From NCBI RefSeq assembly GCF_004458765.1, contig NZ_SPJX01000187.1:411368-475367 (forward strand): a DNA stretch of 64,000 nt. Reading direction: 5' to 3'. Made by a program: the position numbers and the translations under genes. This DNA is from Microvirga pakistanensis. GTDB lineage: Bacteria > Pseudomonadota > Alphaproteobacteria > Rhizobiales > Beijerinckiaceae. Below the pieces are notes generated by a model. That model had not been told where the DNA came from. It searched no databases and saw only the letters and a list, made by a program, of their open reading frames with translations. Below, piece after piece: positions 56,959-63,696 of the stretch (position 1 is its first letter; each line of letters begins with the position of its first letter).

Positions 56959-57354
56959 ATGGGACAAAAGTTCGAGCCACGTCGCATAGCGCTGATTGTC
57001 GAGGATGATTTCGAGGTCAGGGGCCTGGCGGCCGCCCTCTTGGAAGAAACCGATCTGCGGGTGGTGGAGACATCCAGCGCTGAGGAGGCTCTGGATTATC
57101 TGCGGGAGCGTGCGGACGATGTTGCCTTCCTCTTCGCCGATGTTCGGCTTTCGCGCCTCATGACCGGTTTGGACCTTGCCCGAACCGTGCGCATCAAATG
57201 GCCGTGGGTTCGAACAGTCCTGACCTCCGGTCTTGCCCCGGATGAAGGGCTGAGCGAGATGCCGCGGGACGTGCGCTTCATGCCGAAGCCGTGGCGTGCG
57301 CTCGAAGTGCTGATGGAGGCCGAGCGGGCGGCTCAGGGCTATCGTCACAACTGA
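56959..57354 (+). CDS. stand-alone response-regulator receiver domain
   Basis: 131 residues from ATG 56959. A single CheY-like domain: acidic pocket VEDDFEVRG (about 15-22), phospho-acceptor Asp in FLFADVRLSRLMTGLDLA (about 60), Thr/Ser in VLTSGLAP and Lys in RFMPKPWRALEVL. No output domain, so it acts by protein contact or phosphorelay. The sensor kinase is unknown. In this stretch it sits near a NepR-like gene and a degenerate receiver. Confidence 0.87.
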   Translation: MGQKFEPRRIALIVEDDFEVRGLAAALLEETDLRVVETSSAEEALDYLRERADDVAFLFADVRLSRLMTGLDLARTVRIKWPWVRTVLTSGLAPDEGLSEMPRDVRFMPKPWRALEVLMEAERAAQGYRHN

Positions 57355-57466
57355 TCCGGCCGGCCACAAATCCGCGGGACCCACGTCAACGTGCCATCTT
57401 CGTCCCACCGGCTCCTGGAACCTTGGCGCTCGTCGGGAATTTCCGTCAGCAGAAAGGATTTCACCG

Positions 57467-57880
57467 ATGCCGCAGACAACCGTTGCCACTGGAACGTTTT
57501 CATCTCGCAAGGCCGCGAACCAGGCCATCCAGCGTCTCGTCTCCAGTGGCTTTGCGCGTAACAGCATCGAGCTTCACCCGCATGATGAGGGTGAGGGATA
57601 CGACCTCGAAATTCATACCCGGGCGGAGAACGTCAGGCGTGCCAGAAGGCTGATCAACGGCTCATCCATGCCGCTGGCCGGAATGAGCATGCAGGACATG
57701 GGGCAGATGGCGTCCGGCGCGGTTCGGACGGCCCGTTCCCATCCGCTCATCCTGTTGGGCGCGGGCCTGCTCGCAGGTTTCGTTCTCTACAACCTGATCC
57801 CCCGCTCGGAAGATAGGGAGTCCGCACCGCGCGGGCGGTCGTCACGCTCCGGCCGACAGACGCATCGCGCTCGCCGCTGA
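57467..57880 (+). CDS. stress-protein-like membrane protein, 137 residues
   Basis: Starts MPQTTVATGTFSSRKAANQA. The N-terminal half (about 1-65, AIQRLVSSGFARNSIELHPH, GYDLEIHTRAENVRRARRLI) resembles the 'general stress protein 17M-like' repeat of flippase-type small proteins. A single transmembrane helix follows (about 88-108, PLILLGAGLLAGFVLYNLIP), then a basic C-terminus. Membrane-anchored, function unknown. Confidence 0.7.
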   Translation: MPQTTVATGTFSSRKAANQAIQRLVSSGFARNSIELHPHDEGEGYDLEIHTRAENVRRARRLINGSSMPLAGMSMQDMGQMASGAVRTARSHPLILLGAGLLAGFVLYNLIPRSEDRESAPRGRSSRSGRQTHRARR

Positions 57881-57895
57881 CCGAACAGGGGGGAC

Positions 57896-58147
57896 TTACA
57901 GGTCCTCCCCGTCAGCGTGGTCGTCCTGACGGTCGCTGCGGGACTCCAGCATTCTCACCAGATCCCTGATGCGATCCGGCGCCGGCTCTTTGAGGACGTC
58001 TTGGTAATCAGCTTGAAGTTGGCGGCCGATGTGCTTGAGCAGTTCATTCTGGCCAGCCGCCGTCAATCCGTTGGAGCCGATGCTCCAAGCGGAGTGCCTG
58101 TTCGCGGGATAGGGCGGCCCATTGCCCTGGTGGAGCCGCTTCGGCAT
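57896..58147 (-). CDS. NepR-like anti-sigma factor homologue
   Basis: 83 residues from ATG 58147, preceded by GGAGGAGGAAAGG. The C-terminal helices LLKHIGRQLQADYQDVLKEP and APDRIRDLVRMLES match the NepR core (IGxxLRxxYDDVxxxPxPDRxxDLLxxLe). NepR binds the sigma factor EcfG and is released by phosphorylated PhyR in the alphaproteobacterial general stress response. Here there is no ecfG or phyR next door, so it may be a stand-alone paralogue. The N-terminus is polar and disordered as in the family. Confidence 0.75.
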   Translation of the reverse strand: MPKRLHQGNGPPYPANRHSAWSIGSNGLTAAGQNELLKHIGRQLQADYQDVLKEPAPDRIRDLVRMLESRSDRQDDHADGEDL

Positions 58148-58399
58148 CCTTTCCTCCTCCATTGGTGTGTATGAGCCTAAGAACGGGCTGATCTGTCCAA
58201 GGTTTCGGTTAAGTTTCTGAAAAAGATGCATTTTTCGACAAATCATGGAGGCGATTTGTCTCAGGAGAAAACCCTCCTAAGTGCGGCAAGGCTGCCACGG
58301 GGCAAGAATGATCGTGCCGAGGCGACCCCCGGTCGCATTGGTTTTGCCCGATCCGTGGTTCACAAGCTCGGCTTTAGCAACGGGGCGGGGGCTCGAGTG

Positions 58400-58567
58400 A
58401 TGCGTGAAGTCTTGATGGTTTATATCGGCGGGGTCATCCTGCTTCTCATGCTCTGCACCGCCATCGACGGCGACGAAGAGATCGGCTTCGACCACATCGT
58501 GATCGCAGCCTTCGGATGGCCGATCTTCACGTCGATTCTCGCCTTGAGAGCCCTGAGCAACCGCTGA
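58400..58567 (+). CDS. 55-residue membrane protein
   Basis: From ATG 58400 (MREVLMVYIGGVILLLMLCT) two hydrophobic stretches, about 5-22 and 34-52 (DHIVIAAFGWPIFTSILALR), form a hairpin-like pair. The upstream in-frame sequence back to 58226 is not convincing. The function is unknown; it is divergent from the NepR-like gene by 250 bases. Confidence 0.5.
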   Translation: MREVLMVYIGGVILLLMLCTAIDGDEEIGFDHIVIAAFGWPIFTSILALRALSNR

Positions 58568-58760
58568 TCTGCCAAGAGCGTTTGTGGCCTTCAGCCGGTT
58601 GCTCTTTCCGTTGCTTCCCTTCCTTGGCGGATATTCCCTCCATATCGGCAGCGGACATCGGCCAGTGCGGCCAGGTGGCGATCGCCTTCAACCCGGCAGG
58701 CGTCGTCTGCTCCATCGACATGGCCTACGGTTGATGCCTATCCGGGCAAACCGCCGCCAA

Positions 58761-58810
58761 AGAAAAAGCGCCCGATAAGAGGGCGCTTCAGTTGCGATCC
58801 GTAGGGGCAA
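58761..58810 (-). ncRNA. possible sRNA 3' module i (motif + terminator)
   Basis: On the minus strand: TTGCCCCTACGGATC, ten bases, AAGCGCCC - loop - GGGCGCTT, then TTTCTTT. The motif and hairpin recur at 59739-59797 with few changes. Confidence 0.35.
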
Positions 58811-58970
58811 ATAAAGGATCGTAGCCCTTACGTAATAATCAGCGGCTGAAAAAGCTATAGCGATAACTGTTTCCAAAAGTACTACCTCTAAAGTTCATAT
58901 CCCTTCGAGGTGCCTCGGCTTCTTTCAAGATTGATCAAGCAAGGGCAAATCAGATAGTGCTTAGCTTGCC

Positions 58971-59031
58971 GTTAGGGGCATTTGACCTGAAGAGCCGTGA
59001 CCTGAATTCAAATAACAACAGGCGCGGCTCT
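58971..59031 (+). ncRNA. possible sRNA module iv
   Basis: TTAGGGGCATTTGACCTGAA is followed by a hairpin AGAGCCG ... CGGCTCT with a 27-base loop. The left part matches the element at 59506-59574 read on the minus strand (TAGGGGCATT ... GAAG-GCCG). Confidence 0.3.
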
Positions 59032-59056
59032 TATCCGTTTCCAATAAGTGTTCATC

Positions 59057-59096
59057 AAAGAAAAAGCCGCGACCAGAGTTGTTCTGATCGCGGCTA
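59057..59096 (-). terminator. minus-strand rho-independent terminator
   Basis: AGCCGCGATCAGA - ACAAC - TCTGGTCGCGGCT (one mismatch) followed on the minus strand by TTTTCTTTG. No minus-strand gene precedes it, so it probably ends an untranslated transcript. Confidence 0.65.
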
Positions 59097-59212
59097 TATC
59101 CGTGCTCCGCGAAGATCACGGCAGGTCTCGATGAAAAATAACGCTATGATTGAAACGATGACCGTCGCGATGAATGGAATCTGTTTACGCGGCGCTTTCA
59201 GGGGAGGCAATT

Positions 59213-59228
59213 AGACCAAATGGTCTAG
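59213..59228. promoter_or_regulatory. perfect palindrome, operator-like
   Basis: TAGACCA-AA-TGGTCTA, 7-base arms. Similar dyads are bound by TetR-type repressors, but no such gene is nearby. It lies 30 bases before the small ORF at 59258. Confidence 0.3.
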
Positions 59229-59257
59229 ATGAGCACTGCGATTCGCGGAGCAATCCC

Positions 59258-59341
59258 ATGCCTCAAGATTCGAGCGACTGTGCCCAGACCAAGCCGGATT
59301 CCCTCGAAAGGCTTGTGCCGGGGAGTAGTCCCGAGGGGTGA
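59258..59341 (+). CDS. possible 27-residue ORF, coupled to the next
   Basis: MPQDSSDCAQTKPDSLERLV... (27 residues) stops at TGA 59339-59341, overlapping GTG 59338. The GTGA overlap resembles translational coupling. Polar, no recognised family. Shown because the next frame has coding-like sequence. Confidence 0.3.
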   Translation: MPQDSSDCAQTKPDSLERLVPGSSPEG

Positions 59342-59463
59342 CGCATCCCGAAGAGAAGTGGATCAGAGCGATGCTGTTCCAGTTCCTGCATGAGTCCCGG
59401 GGATGGCAGGAAGTGGTGGGGGCGGCGTGGAATCGCCAACCCCATCTGGGTAAGAGGCCTTAG
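59338..59463 (+). CDS. possible 41-residue ORF
   Basis: From GTG 59338: MTHPEEKWIRAMLFQFLHES then GWQEVVGAAWNRQPHL, a helix with Trp/Phe-rich face. It stops at TAG 59461-59463. No homologue is recognised. Alternatively it and the preceding ORF are one frameshifted gene. Confidence 0.35.
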   Translation: MTHPEEKWIRAMLFQFLHESRGWQEVVGAAWNRQPHLGKRP

Positions 59464-59505
59464 CAAGGCAGAAAGCTGAAAGTATTCCTTGCACATAGGT
59501 AGAAA

Positions 59506-59574
59506 AAGGGCCGCGCCCCGTCTTCTCTGACTGTGTTCGCGGCCCTTCTGACCCGTAATGCCCCTACGGATCGG
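59506..59574 (-). ncRNA. possible sRNA module ii (motif + terminator)
   Basis: On the minus strand: GATCCGTAGGGGCATTACGG, then AAGGGCCGCG - 32-base loop - CGCGGCCCTTTTTCT, a strong stem with a T run. Motif shared with modules i, iii and iv. Confidence 0.35.
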
Positions 59575-59738
59575 GCTTACCTATGTTAATAATCTGATCC
59601 GATCAACAAAATTTAGTTTACAAATAAACGATAAAGGTTCGAGTTCAGCCGGATCAAATCGTTGACATGCCTGATTTCTCTCACGATCTGCCACATTTAC
59701 AACATGATACCCAAGCCAATTAAGTCTCTCGACCTTTG

Positions 59739-59797
59739 ATTTGCCCCTACGGGTCGGACCTCAAAAGCGCCCTCTCTTCCAGGGCGCTTTCTTTTTC
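59739..59797 (+). ncRNA. possible sRNA 3' module iii (motif + terminator)
   Basis: TTTGCCCCTACGGGTCGG, about 9 bases, AAGCGCCCT - CTCTTCC - AGGGCGCTT, then TCTTTTT. Homologous to module i on the other strand. Confidence 0.4.
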
Positions 59798-60041
59798 AGG
59801 CAGGGTGATTGCTCATCCTTCTGATGGCGCCGTTGATGCTCTCCTGTGGAATTCCACTATCGGATGTCGACCTTGCGGAACGTGGTCCAGGAATACTCTG
59901 CTGTTCAGTGGAAGCGGCGGAGAATCGGGAACATGAAGCGAGGCGCGGTGGCATTTGAGGGAAGTGCCCGAAAAGGCCGCTCGTTTAAGCAGGTGTTAAT
60001 CTGGCAAGGCGGAGAATCGAGCATCATCGAGGAGAACCGAG

Positions 60042-60458
60042 ATGCTCTACGCTTCTCGTTCCAAGGCTACAGTCCTGATCGTCGAAGATGATGCGCTTTT
60101 CCGGGAACTGCTGACCCAGCTTCTTCTGACGGGCGGCTTCGATGTGATCGCGTTGCCGACCGGTGAGCAGGCTCTCTTGGCCTTGTGCCGGCATGGGGAT
60201 CAGATCGACTGGCTCGTGAGCAAGATCAGGCTGCCGGGACTCCTATGTGGATGGGTGCTGGCAGACGAGTACCGTGAGCATCACCCTGATCGCCCCGTGG
60301 TGCTGATCCCGCCGCACTTCGAACCGGCCGAGATGTCGTCGGATCGGGTGGTGTTCGTGCCACCGGGAGCGCCGATGAGAGTGCTTGAGGTGCTTCAGGC
60401 TTTGAAGAACCCGGAGCCCACACGTGTGCTGCCGCTTCCTGAGGCCGGGGCCGCCTGA
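60042..60458 (+). CDS. receiver-domain protein lacking the phospho-acceptor Asp
   Basis: 138 residues, MLYASRSKATVLIVEDDALF. The receiver fold and acidic pair (VEDD, about 14-17) are intact, but the strand that carries the phospho-acceptor reads WLVSKIRLPGLLCGW (about 58-71): Lys stands where DxRLPG receivers have Asp. The usual Lys of the active site is also replaced (VVFVPPGAP). It is therefore likely a phosphorylation-independent pseudo-receiver. Alone, without output domain; a similar-sized canonical receiver is at 56959. Confidence 0.82.
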   Translation: MLYASRSKATVLIVEDDALFRELLTQLLLTGGFDVIALPTGEQALLALCRHGDQIDWLVSKIRLPGLLCGWVLADEYREHHPDRPVVLIPPHFEPAEMSSDRVVFVPPGAPMRVLEVLQALKNPEPTRVLPLPEAGAA

Positions 60459-60508
60459 GGGGTCACCGTGAAACTTGGCTTGAGCGACCTGAGGCGGTAA
60501 GCCGAGGG

Positions 60509-60772
60509 ATGCTCAAGCTCCAAGAGGATCTGCTCGGCCAACCGGTGAGGACAAATGGCTCAGCCCTCAGCCCGTCCGAGGGCCTCAGTCGGCTCACTCA
60601 CGATATTGCCGATCTCAAGCTGCGGATCTCCGACCAGATCGCACTCATTCAGGAACTGGCTTGGGAGGCCCAAGACACTGCGTCCACGAAGGCGGCACTC
60701 TCTGAGATGCAGGAGACTCTCAGGGATTGGGCCGCCCACCGCCATTTGCTCACTAAGCTCCCAAACGATTGA
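60509..60772 (+). CDS. helical hypothetical protein, 87 residues
   Basis: MLKLQEDLLGQPVRTNGSAL then LTHDIADLKLRISDQIALIQ, WEAQDTASTKAALSEMQETL: long amphipathic helices that would form a coiled coil or small bundle. It follows the pseudo-receiver by 50 bases in the same direction and may be in the same operon. No known family. Confidence 0.55.
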   Translation: MLKLQEDLLGQPVRTNGSALSPSEGLSRLTHDIADLKLRISDQIALIQELAWEAQDTASTKAALSEMQETLRDWAAHRHLLTKLPND

Positions 60773-60832
60773 GCGGCAACCCGTTTGAGGTTCGGGCGTT
60801 ACTTGCCATCATAGATGCTTGAGGGGGGCTCC

Positions 60833-60988
60833 ATGCCCGACAAGAAGCGTCTTCTCACATGCGGTTGTATCGGACTCGCAGTCGCGTCGTTCGTGTTGAT
60901 TGGCGCTATCGTCGCCCAGCCGCTTCTTAGTGCCGTGTGGTCACCATCCGTGACCACCGCTCAGCTGCCCAATGCGTCCCCAAGGTAA
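60833..60988 (+). CDS. 51-residue membrane protein
   Basis: From ATG 60833, with TGAGGGGGG upstream: MPDKKRLLTCGCIGLAVASF then VLIGAIVAQPLLSAVW. One transmembrane helix (about 11-32) with two Cys at its start; the C-terminal tail is polar. Function unknown. Confidence 0.5.
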   Translation: MPDKKRLLTCGCIGLAVASFVLIGAIVAQPLLSAVWSPSVTTAQLPNASPR

Positions 60989-61183
60989 GAGGCCTCGCTG
61001 AGGCACAGATTGATATTGGCAACGGGCTCTTATGAATATGAAAATGTTCGAGCTTACTGTTTCTAGCACTTGTTAATAAACTTTATCATTGTGTGAAGAC
61101 GATTTGTCCCGACAATACTGATATAACTGGAACGATGTTGATCATCCTCGCGTTTGACCTGCAGATATCAATGAGGTCATTCG

Positions 61184-61603
61184 ATGAGAGTTCTATTTTC
61201 TGTCGCTGTTATTGCCGCCGTCAGCCTTCCTCTTGGTGCTCATGCGCAGTCGGCTGATGAGGCCGCTGGTGCAGGTGCGGGTCTGGCGACGGGTGCTGTG
61301 GCCGGTGCGATCATTGGTGGTCCGGTTGGGGCTGCTCTCGGCGGAGCAATCGGTGCCATTGCGGGCGGGGCCCTTTCGGCCCCTCAGGCGGCTCGGGTCC
61401 AGCAATATGTGGTGACGCAAGGCACACCATCTGCCTACGTTCAGGACCAAGTCGTCGTGGGAGCGCCTCTGCCGCGGACGGTAAGCTCTTACCCTGTTCC
61501 TGCGGATGTGGGTGTGAATACCCAGTATAATTACTCGGTGCTCAACGAGCGTACGGTAGTGGTTGACCCGCAGACCCGCCGCGTCATTCAGGTCATCGAC
61601 TAA
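61184..61603 (+). CDS. DUF1236 / glycine-zipper outer-membrane-type protein
   Basis: 139 residues. The Sec signal MRVLFSVAVIAAVSLPLGAH is cleaved after HAQ. A glycine-zipper segment follows (about 30-65, AGLATGAVAGAIIGGPVGAA) that may insert into a membrane. The C-terminal domain (about 85-139, YVVTQGTPSAYVQDQVVVG, NERTVVVDPQTRRVIQVID) is the DUF1236 fold common in Rhizobiales. Envelope function unknown. Terminator at 61621-61650. Confidence 0.87.
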   Translation: MRVLFSVAVIAAVSLPLGAHAQSADEAAGAGAGLATGAVAGAIIGGPVGAALGGAIGAIAGGALSAPQAARVQQYVVTQGTPSAYVQDQVVVGAPLPRTVSSYPVPADVGVNTQYNYSVLNERTVVVDPQTRRVIQVID

Positions 61604-61620
61604 TTCACCTGTCGGAAGCG

Positions 61621-61650
61621 AAAAGGGCAGCCGCATCGGCTGCCTTTCTT
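61621..61650 (+). terminator. rho-independent terminator of the DUF1236 gene
   Basis: GGCAGCCG - CAT - CGGCTGCC stem followed by TTTCTT, 18 bases after the stop. Confidence 0.85.
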
Positions 61651-61787
61651 CGTTGTGTCGTGCATCGAGGGAGTCGCTTCAGGGCCTCAGCCCTATCGAC
61701 CGAGTCAGGCTGACCATACGCCCGCGCCACGTCGAGAGGGGCGTGTCCGGTGACGGCCTCCGACACTCGCTCGCGGATTCTATTAAA

Positions 61788-61883
61788 GCATCGGACCCAA
61801 AGTGGATTTGCACTTTTGGGATCCACTTTTCACTGACGTGGCCCTTCGGGTCGCTGACGCGGCCCTCTGGGTCCGCACGATGC
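61788..61883. repeat. dispersed repeat family GCATCGGAC, copy D
   Basis: The left part matches copies B/C (GCATCGGACCCAAAGTGG) and the final 62 bases (61822-61883) are identical to copy A (44087-44148). It looks like a chimera of the two sub-types. Confidence 0.9.
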
Positions 61884-62096
61884 TCCAGGGCCAGCAATCT
61901 GCTCGAACGTGTGACGCCCTGGGTGATCGGGTCTGACCTCAGGATCATCGACTCCGATCTCGAGGCCCCGCTCCACAAGGTGATTGCGGGTCTCAATCGC
62001 TTGGGATCGCCCCATGCCCGGCCGCGTTCGATGGCAGAACGACCGAACCCCTTGAAGCGCAGGATCTTCTTGAGGATCAAGCGCTTCCAAGAGGGT

Positions 62097-62182
62097 TGGT
62101 GCGGACGGCGGGGGTCGAACCCGCACGGGCATAGCCCGAGGGATTTTAAGTCCCTTGCGTCTACCGGTTTCGCCACGTCCGC
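62097..62182 (-). tRNA. tRNA-Leu (anticodon TAA)
   Basis: An 86-base class II tRNA: acceptor GCGGACG / CGTCCGC, anticodon stem-loop GGGACTTAAAATCCC with anticodon TAA, variable arm CGGGCTATGCCCG, T-loop GGGTTCGACCC, encoded CCA. Reads UUA/UUG. Confidence 0.95.
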
Positions 62183-62243
62183 ATTGCCATGAGGGTTATC
62201 GGTCTCACGGCCGGAGCGCAAGCCTGCTGCGCTTCGAAGGCGG

Positions 62244-63431
62244 TCACTCGGGCGTGCGGAAGCCGTAGATCCAATCGTACCGGTTCGACATGCTTTCGGG
62301 CCCGATCCACTGCATGATCTTGTCCCGGCCGAAAGCCACGAGCGCCCCCGAATGATAGATGCGTCCGTTCCGGCGGCCCTCGGCCTGGATGCGGGTCACC
62401 CGCTCGAGGCGATGCCGCTCGTACGCGGCCAGGGCCTGAGCGACATCCTGTCCATCGCCCTTGAAGAGGGCGGCGAGGGTCGCGGCATCCTCGATGGCCA
62501 GCGCTGCGCCCTGAGCCAGAAACGGCAGGACCGGATGGGCGGCGTCGCCCAAAAGGGCGATCCGCCCCTGGGCCAGTCGCTTGATGGGATGGCGGAAGAG
62601 GGACCAGCGCAGCCACTCGCGGGGCATGCCCAGGAGTTCGCGCAGGGCGGGAGCGGCGCTGCGGTAATGGACGAGCAGATCCTCTGCGCGTCCGGGCGCG
62701 GACCAGCCTTCGACGGGCTCCCGGGCCTTCTCGATGGCCACTACATTGACCAGATTGCCGCTGAGGATCGGGTAATGGACCACGTGGCCCCTGGCTCCGA
62801 GCCAGAGCCCGGTCTCGTTGCCGTCGAGCTCCTGCGGGACGAGCCGGCGCTCGACGGTCGCCCGCCAGGCGACATAACCATGGAACCGGGGCGGGGCCGT
62901 GTCGCCGATGGCCTGTCTGACCTTGGACCAGATGCCGTCCGCCCCGATCACGACGTCGGCCGTGATGCTCTCCTGTGACCCGTTGGACGAGGTCCAGACG
63001 ATGTGTGCATGATCGGGAGCATTCCGCACCTGCTCGACCTTGCGTCCCGTGACGATCCGGATCGAGGCTTCGGACCGGACGGCGTCGAGCAGGATGGTCT
63101 GCAGGTCGGCCCGATGGACCACCCAATAAGGCGCGCCGTAGCGCTGCTGCATGTAGGCGCCGAGGGCGACTCCGCCGATCGGCCGGCCCGACGAAATGCC
63201 ACGCACCACCACGCGGTCGGGAGCCGTCGCCACCCGCCGCAGGGCGGGGGCGAGCCCGAGCCCGATGAGGATGCGGCTGGCATTGGGGGAGAGCTGCAGG
63301 CCCGCGCCCACTTCGCTGAAGCCCGGGCGGCGCTCGATGAGGGTCACCGAATGACCCTGGCGCGCGAAGCTCAAGGCTGCCGTCAGGCCGCCGATCCCGG
63401 CGCCGACGATGGCGATGGAGAGGCCCTGCAC
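62244..63431 (-). CDS. FAD-dependent monooxygenase, salicylate/3-hydroxybenzoate-hydroxylase-like
   Basis: 395 residues from GTG 63431 (reading MQGLSIAIVGAGIGGLTAAL). Class A flavoprotein: GxGxxG FAD motif IVGAGIGGLTAALSF, the DG motif VVIGADGIWSKVRQ (about 158-170) and GD motif RIALLGDAAHPVLPFLAQGA (about 286-305). Members hydroxylate aromatic acids using NAD(P)H and O2. Substrate is unknown. It follows the zinc-finger gene with one base between them, as a probable operon. Confidence 0.89.
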   Translation of the reverse strand: MQGLSIAIVGAGIGGLTAALSFARQGHSVTLIERRPGFSEVGAGLQLSPNASRILIGLGLAPALRRVATAPDRVVVRGISSGRPIGGVALGAYMQQRYGAPYWVVHRADLQTILLDAVRSEASIRIVTGRKVEQVRNAPDHAHIVWTSSNGSQESITADVVIGADGIWSKVRQAIGDTAPPRFHGYVAWRATVERRLVPQELDGNETGLWLGARGHVVHYPILSGNLVNVVAIEKAREPVEGWSAPGRAEDLLVHYRSAAPALRELLGMPREWLRWSLFRHPIKRLAQGRIALLGDAAHPVLPFLAQGAALAIEDAATLAALFKGDGQDVAQALAAYERHRLERVTRIQAEGRRNGRIYHSGALVAFGRDKIMQWIGPESMSNRYDWIYGFRTPE

Positions 63432-63432
63432 C

Positions 63433-63696
63433 TTAACGCGAGGAAGGATCGGTTGCGAAATCCGGCTCCCAGACGCATTCGGCCGGACGGGCCTGATCGG
63501 CCTTCAGGGACGGGTCGTACTTGAACAGAGTCGAGCAGTAGGAGCAGACCGTCTCGGTGTCGTACCCCATGTCGATGAAGATATGGGGATGATCGAAAGG
63601 AGGCGTGGCTCCGATGCACATGAACTCCTTCGAGCCCACATGAATGACGGGAACGCCCGGATCGTTGTGGAAGTGAGGGGTGCCTTTGTCAGCCAT
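63433..63696 (-). CDS. zinc-finger CHCC-domain protein (NDUFS6-like)
   Basis: 87 residues from ATG 63696 (MADKGTPHFHNDPGVPVIHV). Two Cys of CSYCSTLFKYD, with Cys27 and His in the FDHPHIFIDMG region, form the zf-CHCC zinc site. The domain is the same as in mitochondrial complex I subunit NDUFS6; the bacterial role is unclear but may involve a Zn-site cofactor step. The upstream frame to 63975 has no good start. Operon with the monooxygenase. Confidence 0.88.
   Translation of the reverse strand: MADKGTPHFHNDPGVPVIHVGSKEFMCIGATPPFDHPHIFIDMGYDTETVCSYCSTLFKYDPSLKADQARPAECVWEPDFATDPSSR

Larger units (their letters stand above)
58568..60041. other. gene-poor 1.47-kb segment with repeated motif-terminator modules
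   Basis: No clear protein gene apart from two tiny coupled ORFs (59258-59463). It contains at least five hairpins, four of which sit beside a TAGGGGCA / GCCCCTACGG motif: 58761-58810 and 59739-59797 (homologous, opposite strands), 58973-59031, 59057-59096 and 59506-59574. Local base composition is more AT-rich than the surrounding genes. This arrangement resembles a cluster of small non-coding transcripts, though no transcript is proven. Confidence 0.55.
61605..62096 (-). pseudogene. possible decayed ankyrin-repeat gene, interrupted by repeat copy D
   Basis: Minus-strand fragments in different frames look ankyrin-like: RNHLVERGLEIGVDDPEVRP and GRHTFEQIAG upstream (about 61900-62020) and GHAPLDVARAYGQPDSVD downstream (about 61690-61745). 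The dispersed repeat at 61788-61883 lies between them. No continuous ORF exists, and the resemblance is by eye only. Confidence 0.28.

Noticed and set aside
59263..59496. 77-codon minus-strand ORF in the gene-poor segment
   Set aside because: No ribosome site or domain; the opposite strand has the more coding-like small frame.
61788..61883. Insertion sequence
   Set aside because: No transposase and no target duplication seen; it is a short non-coding repeat of the GCATCGGAC family.
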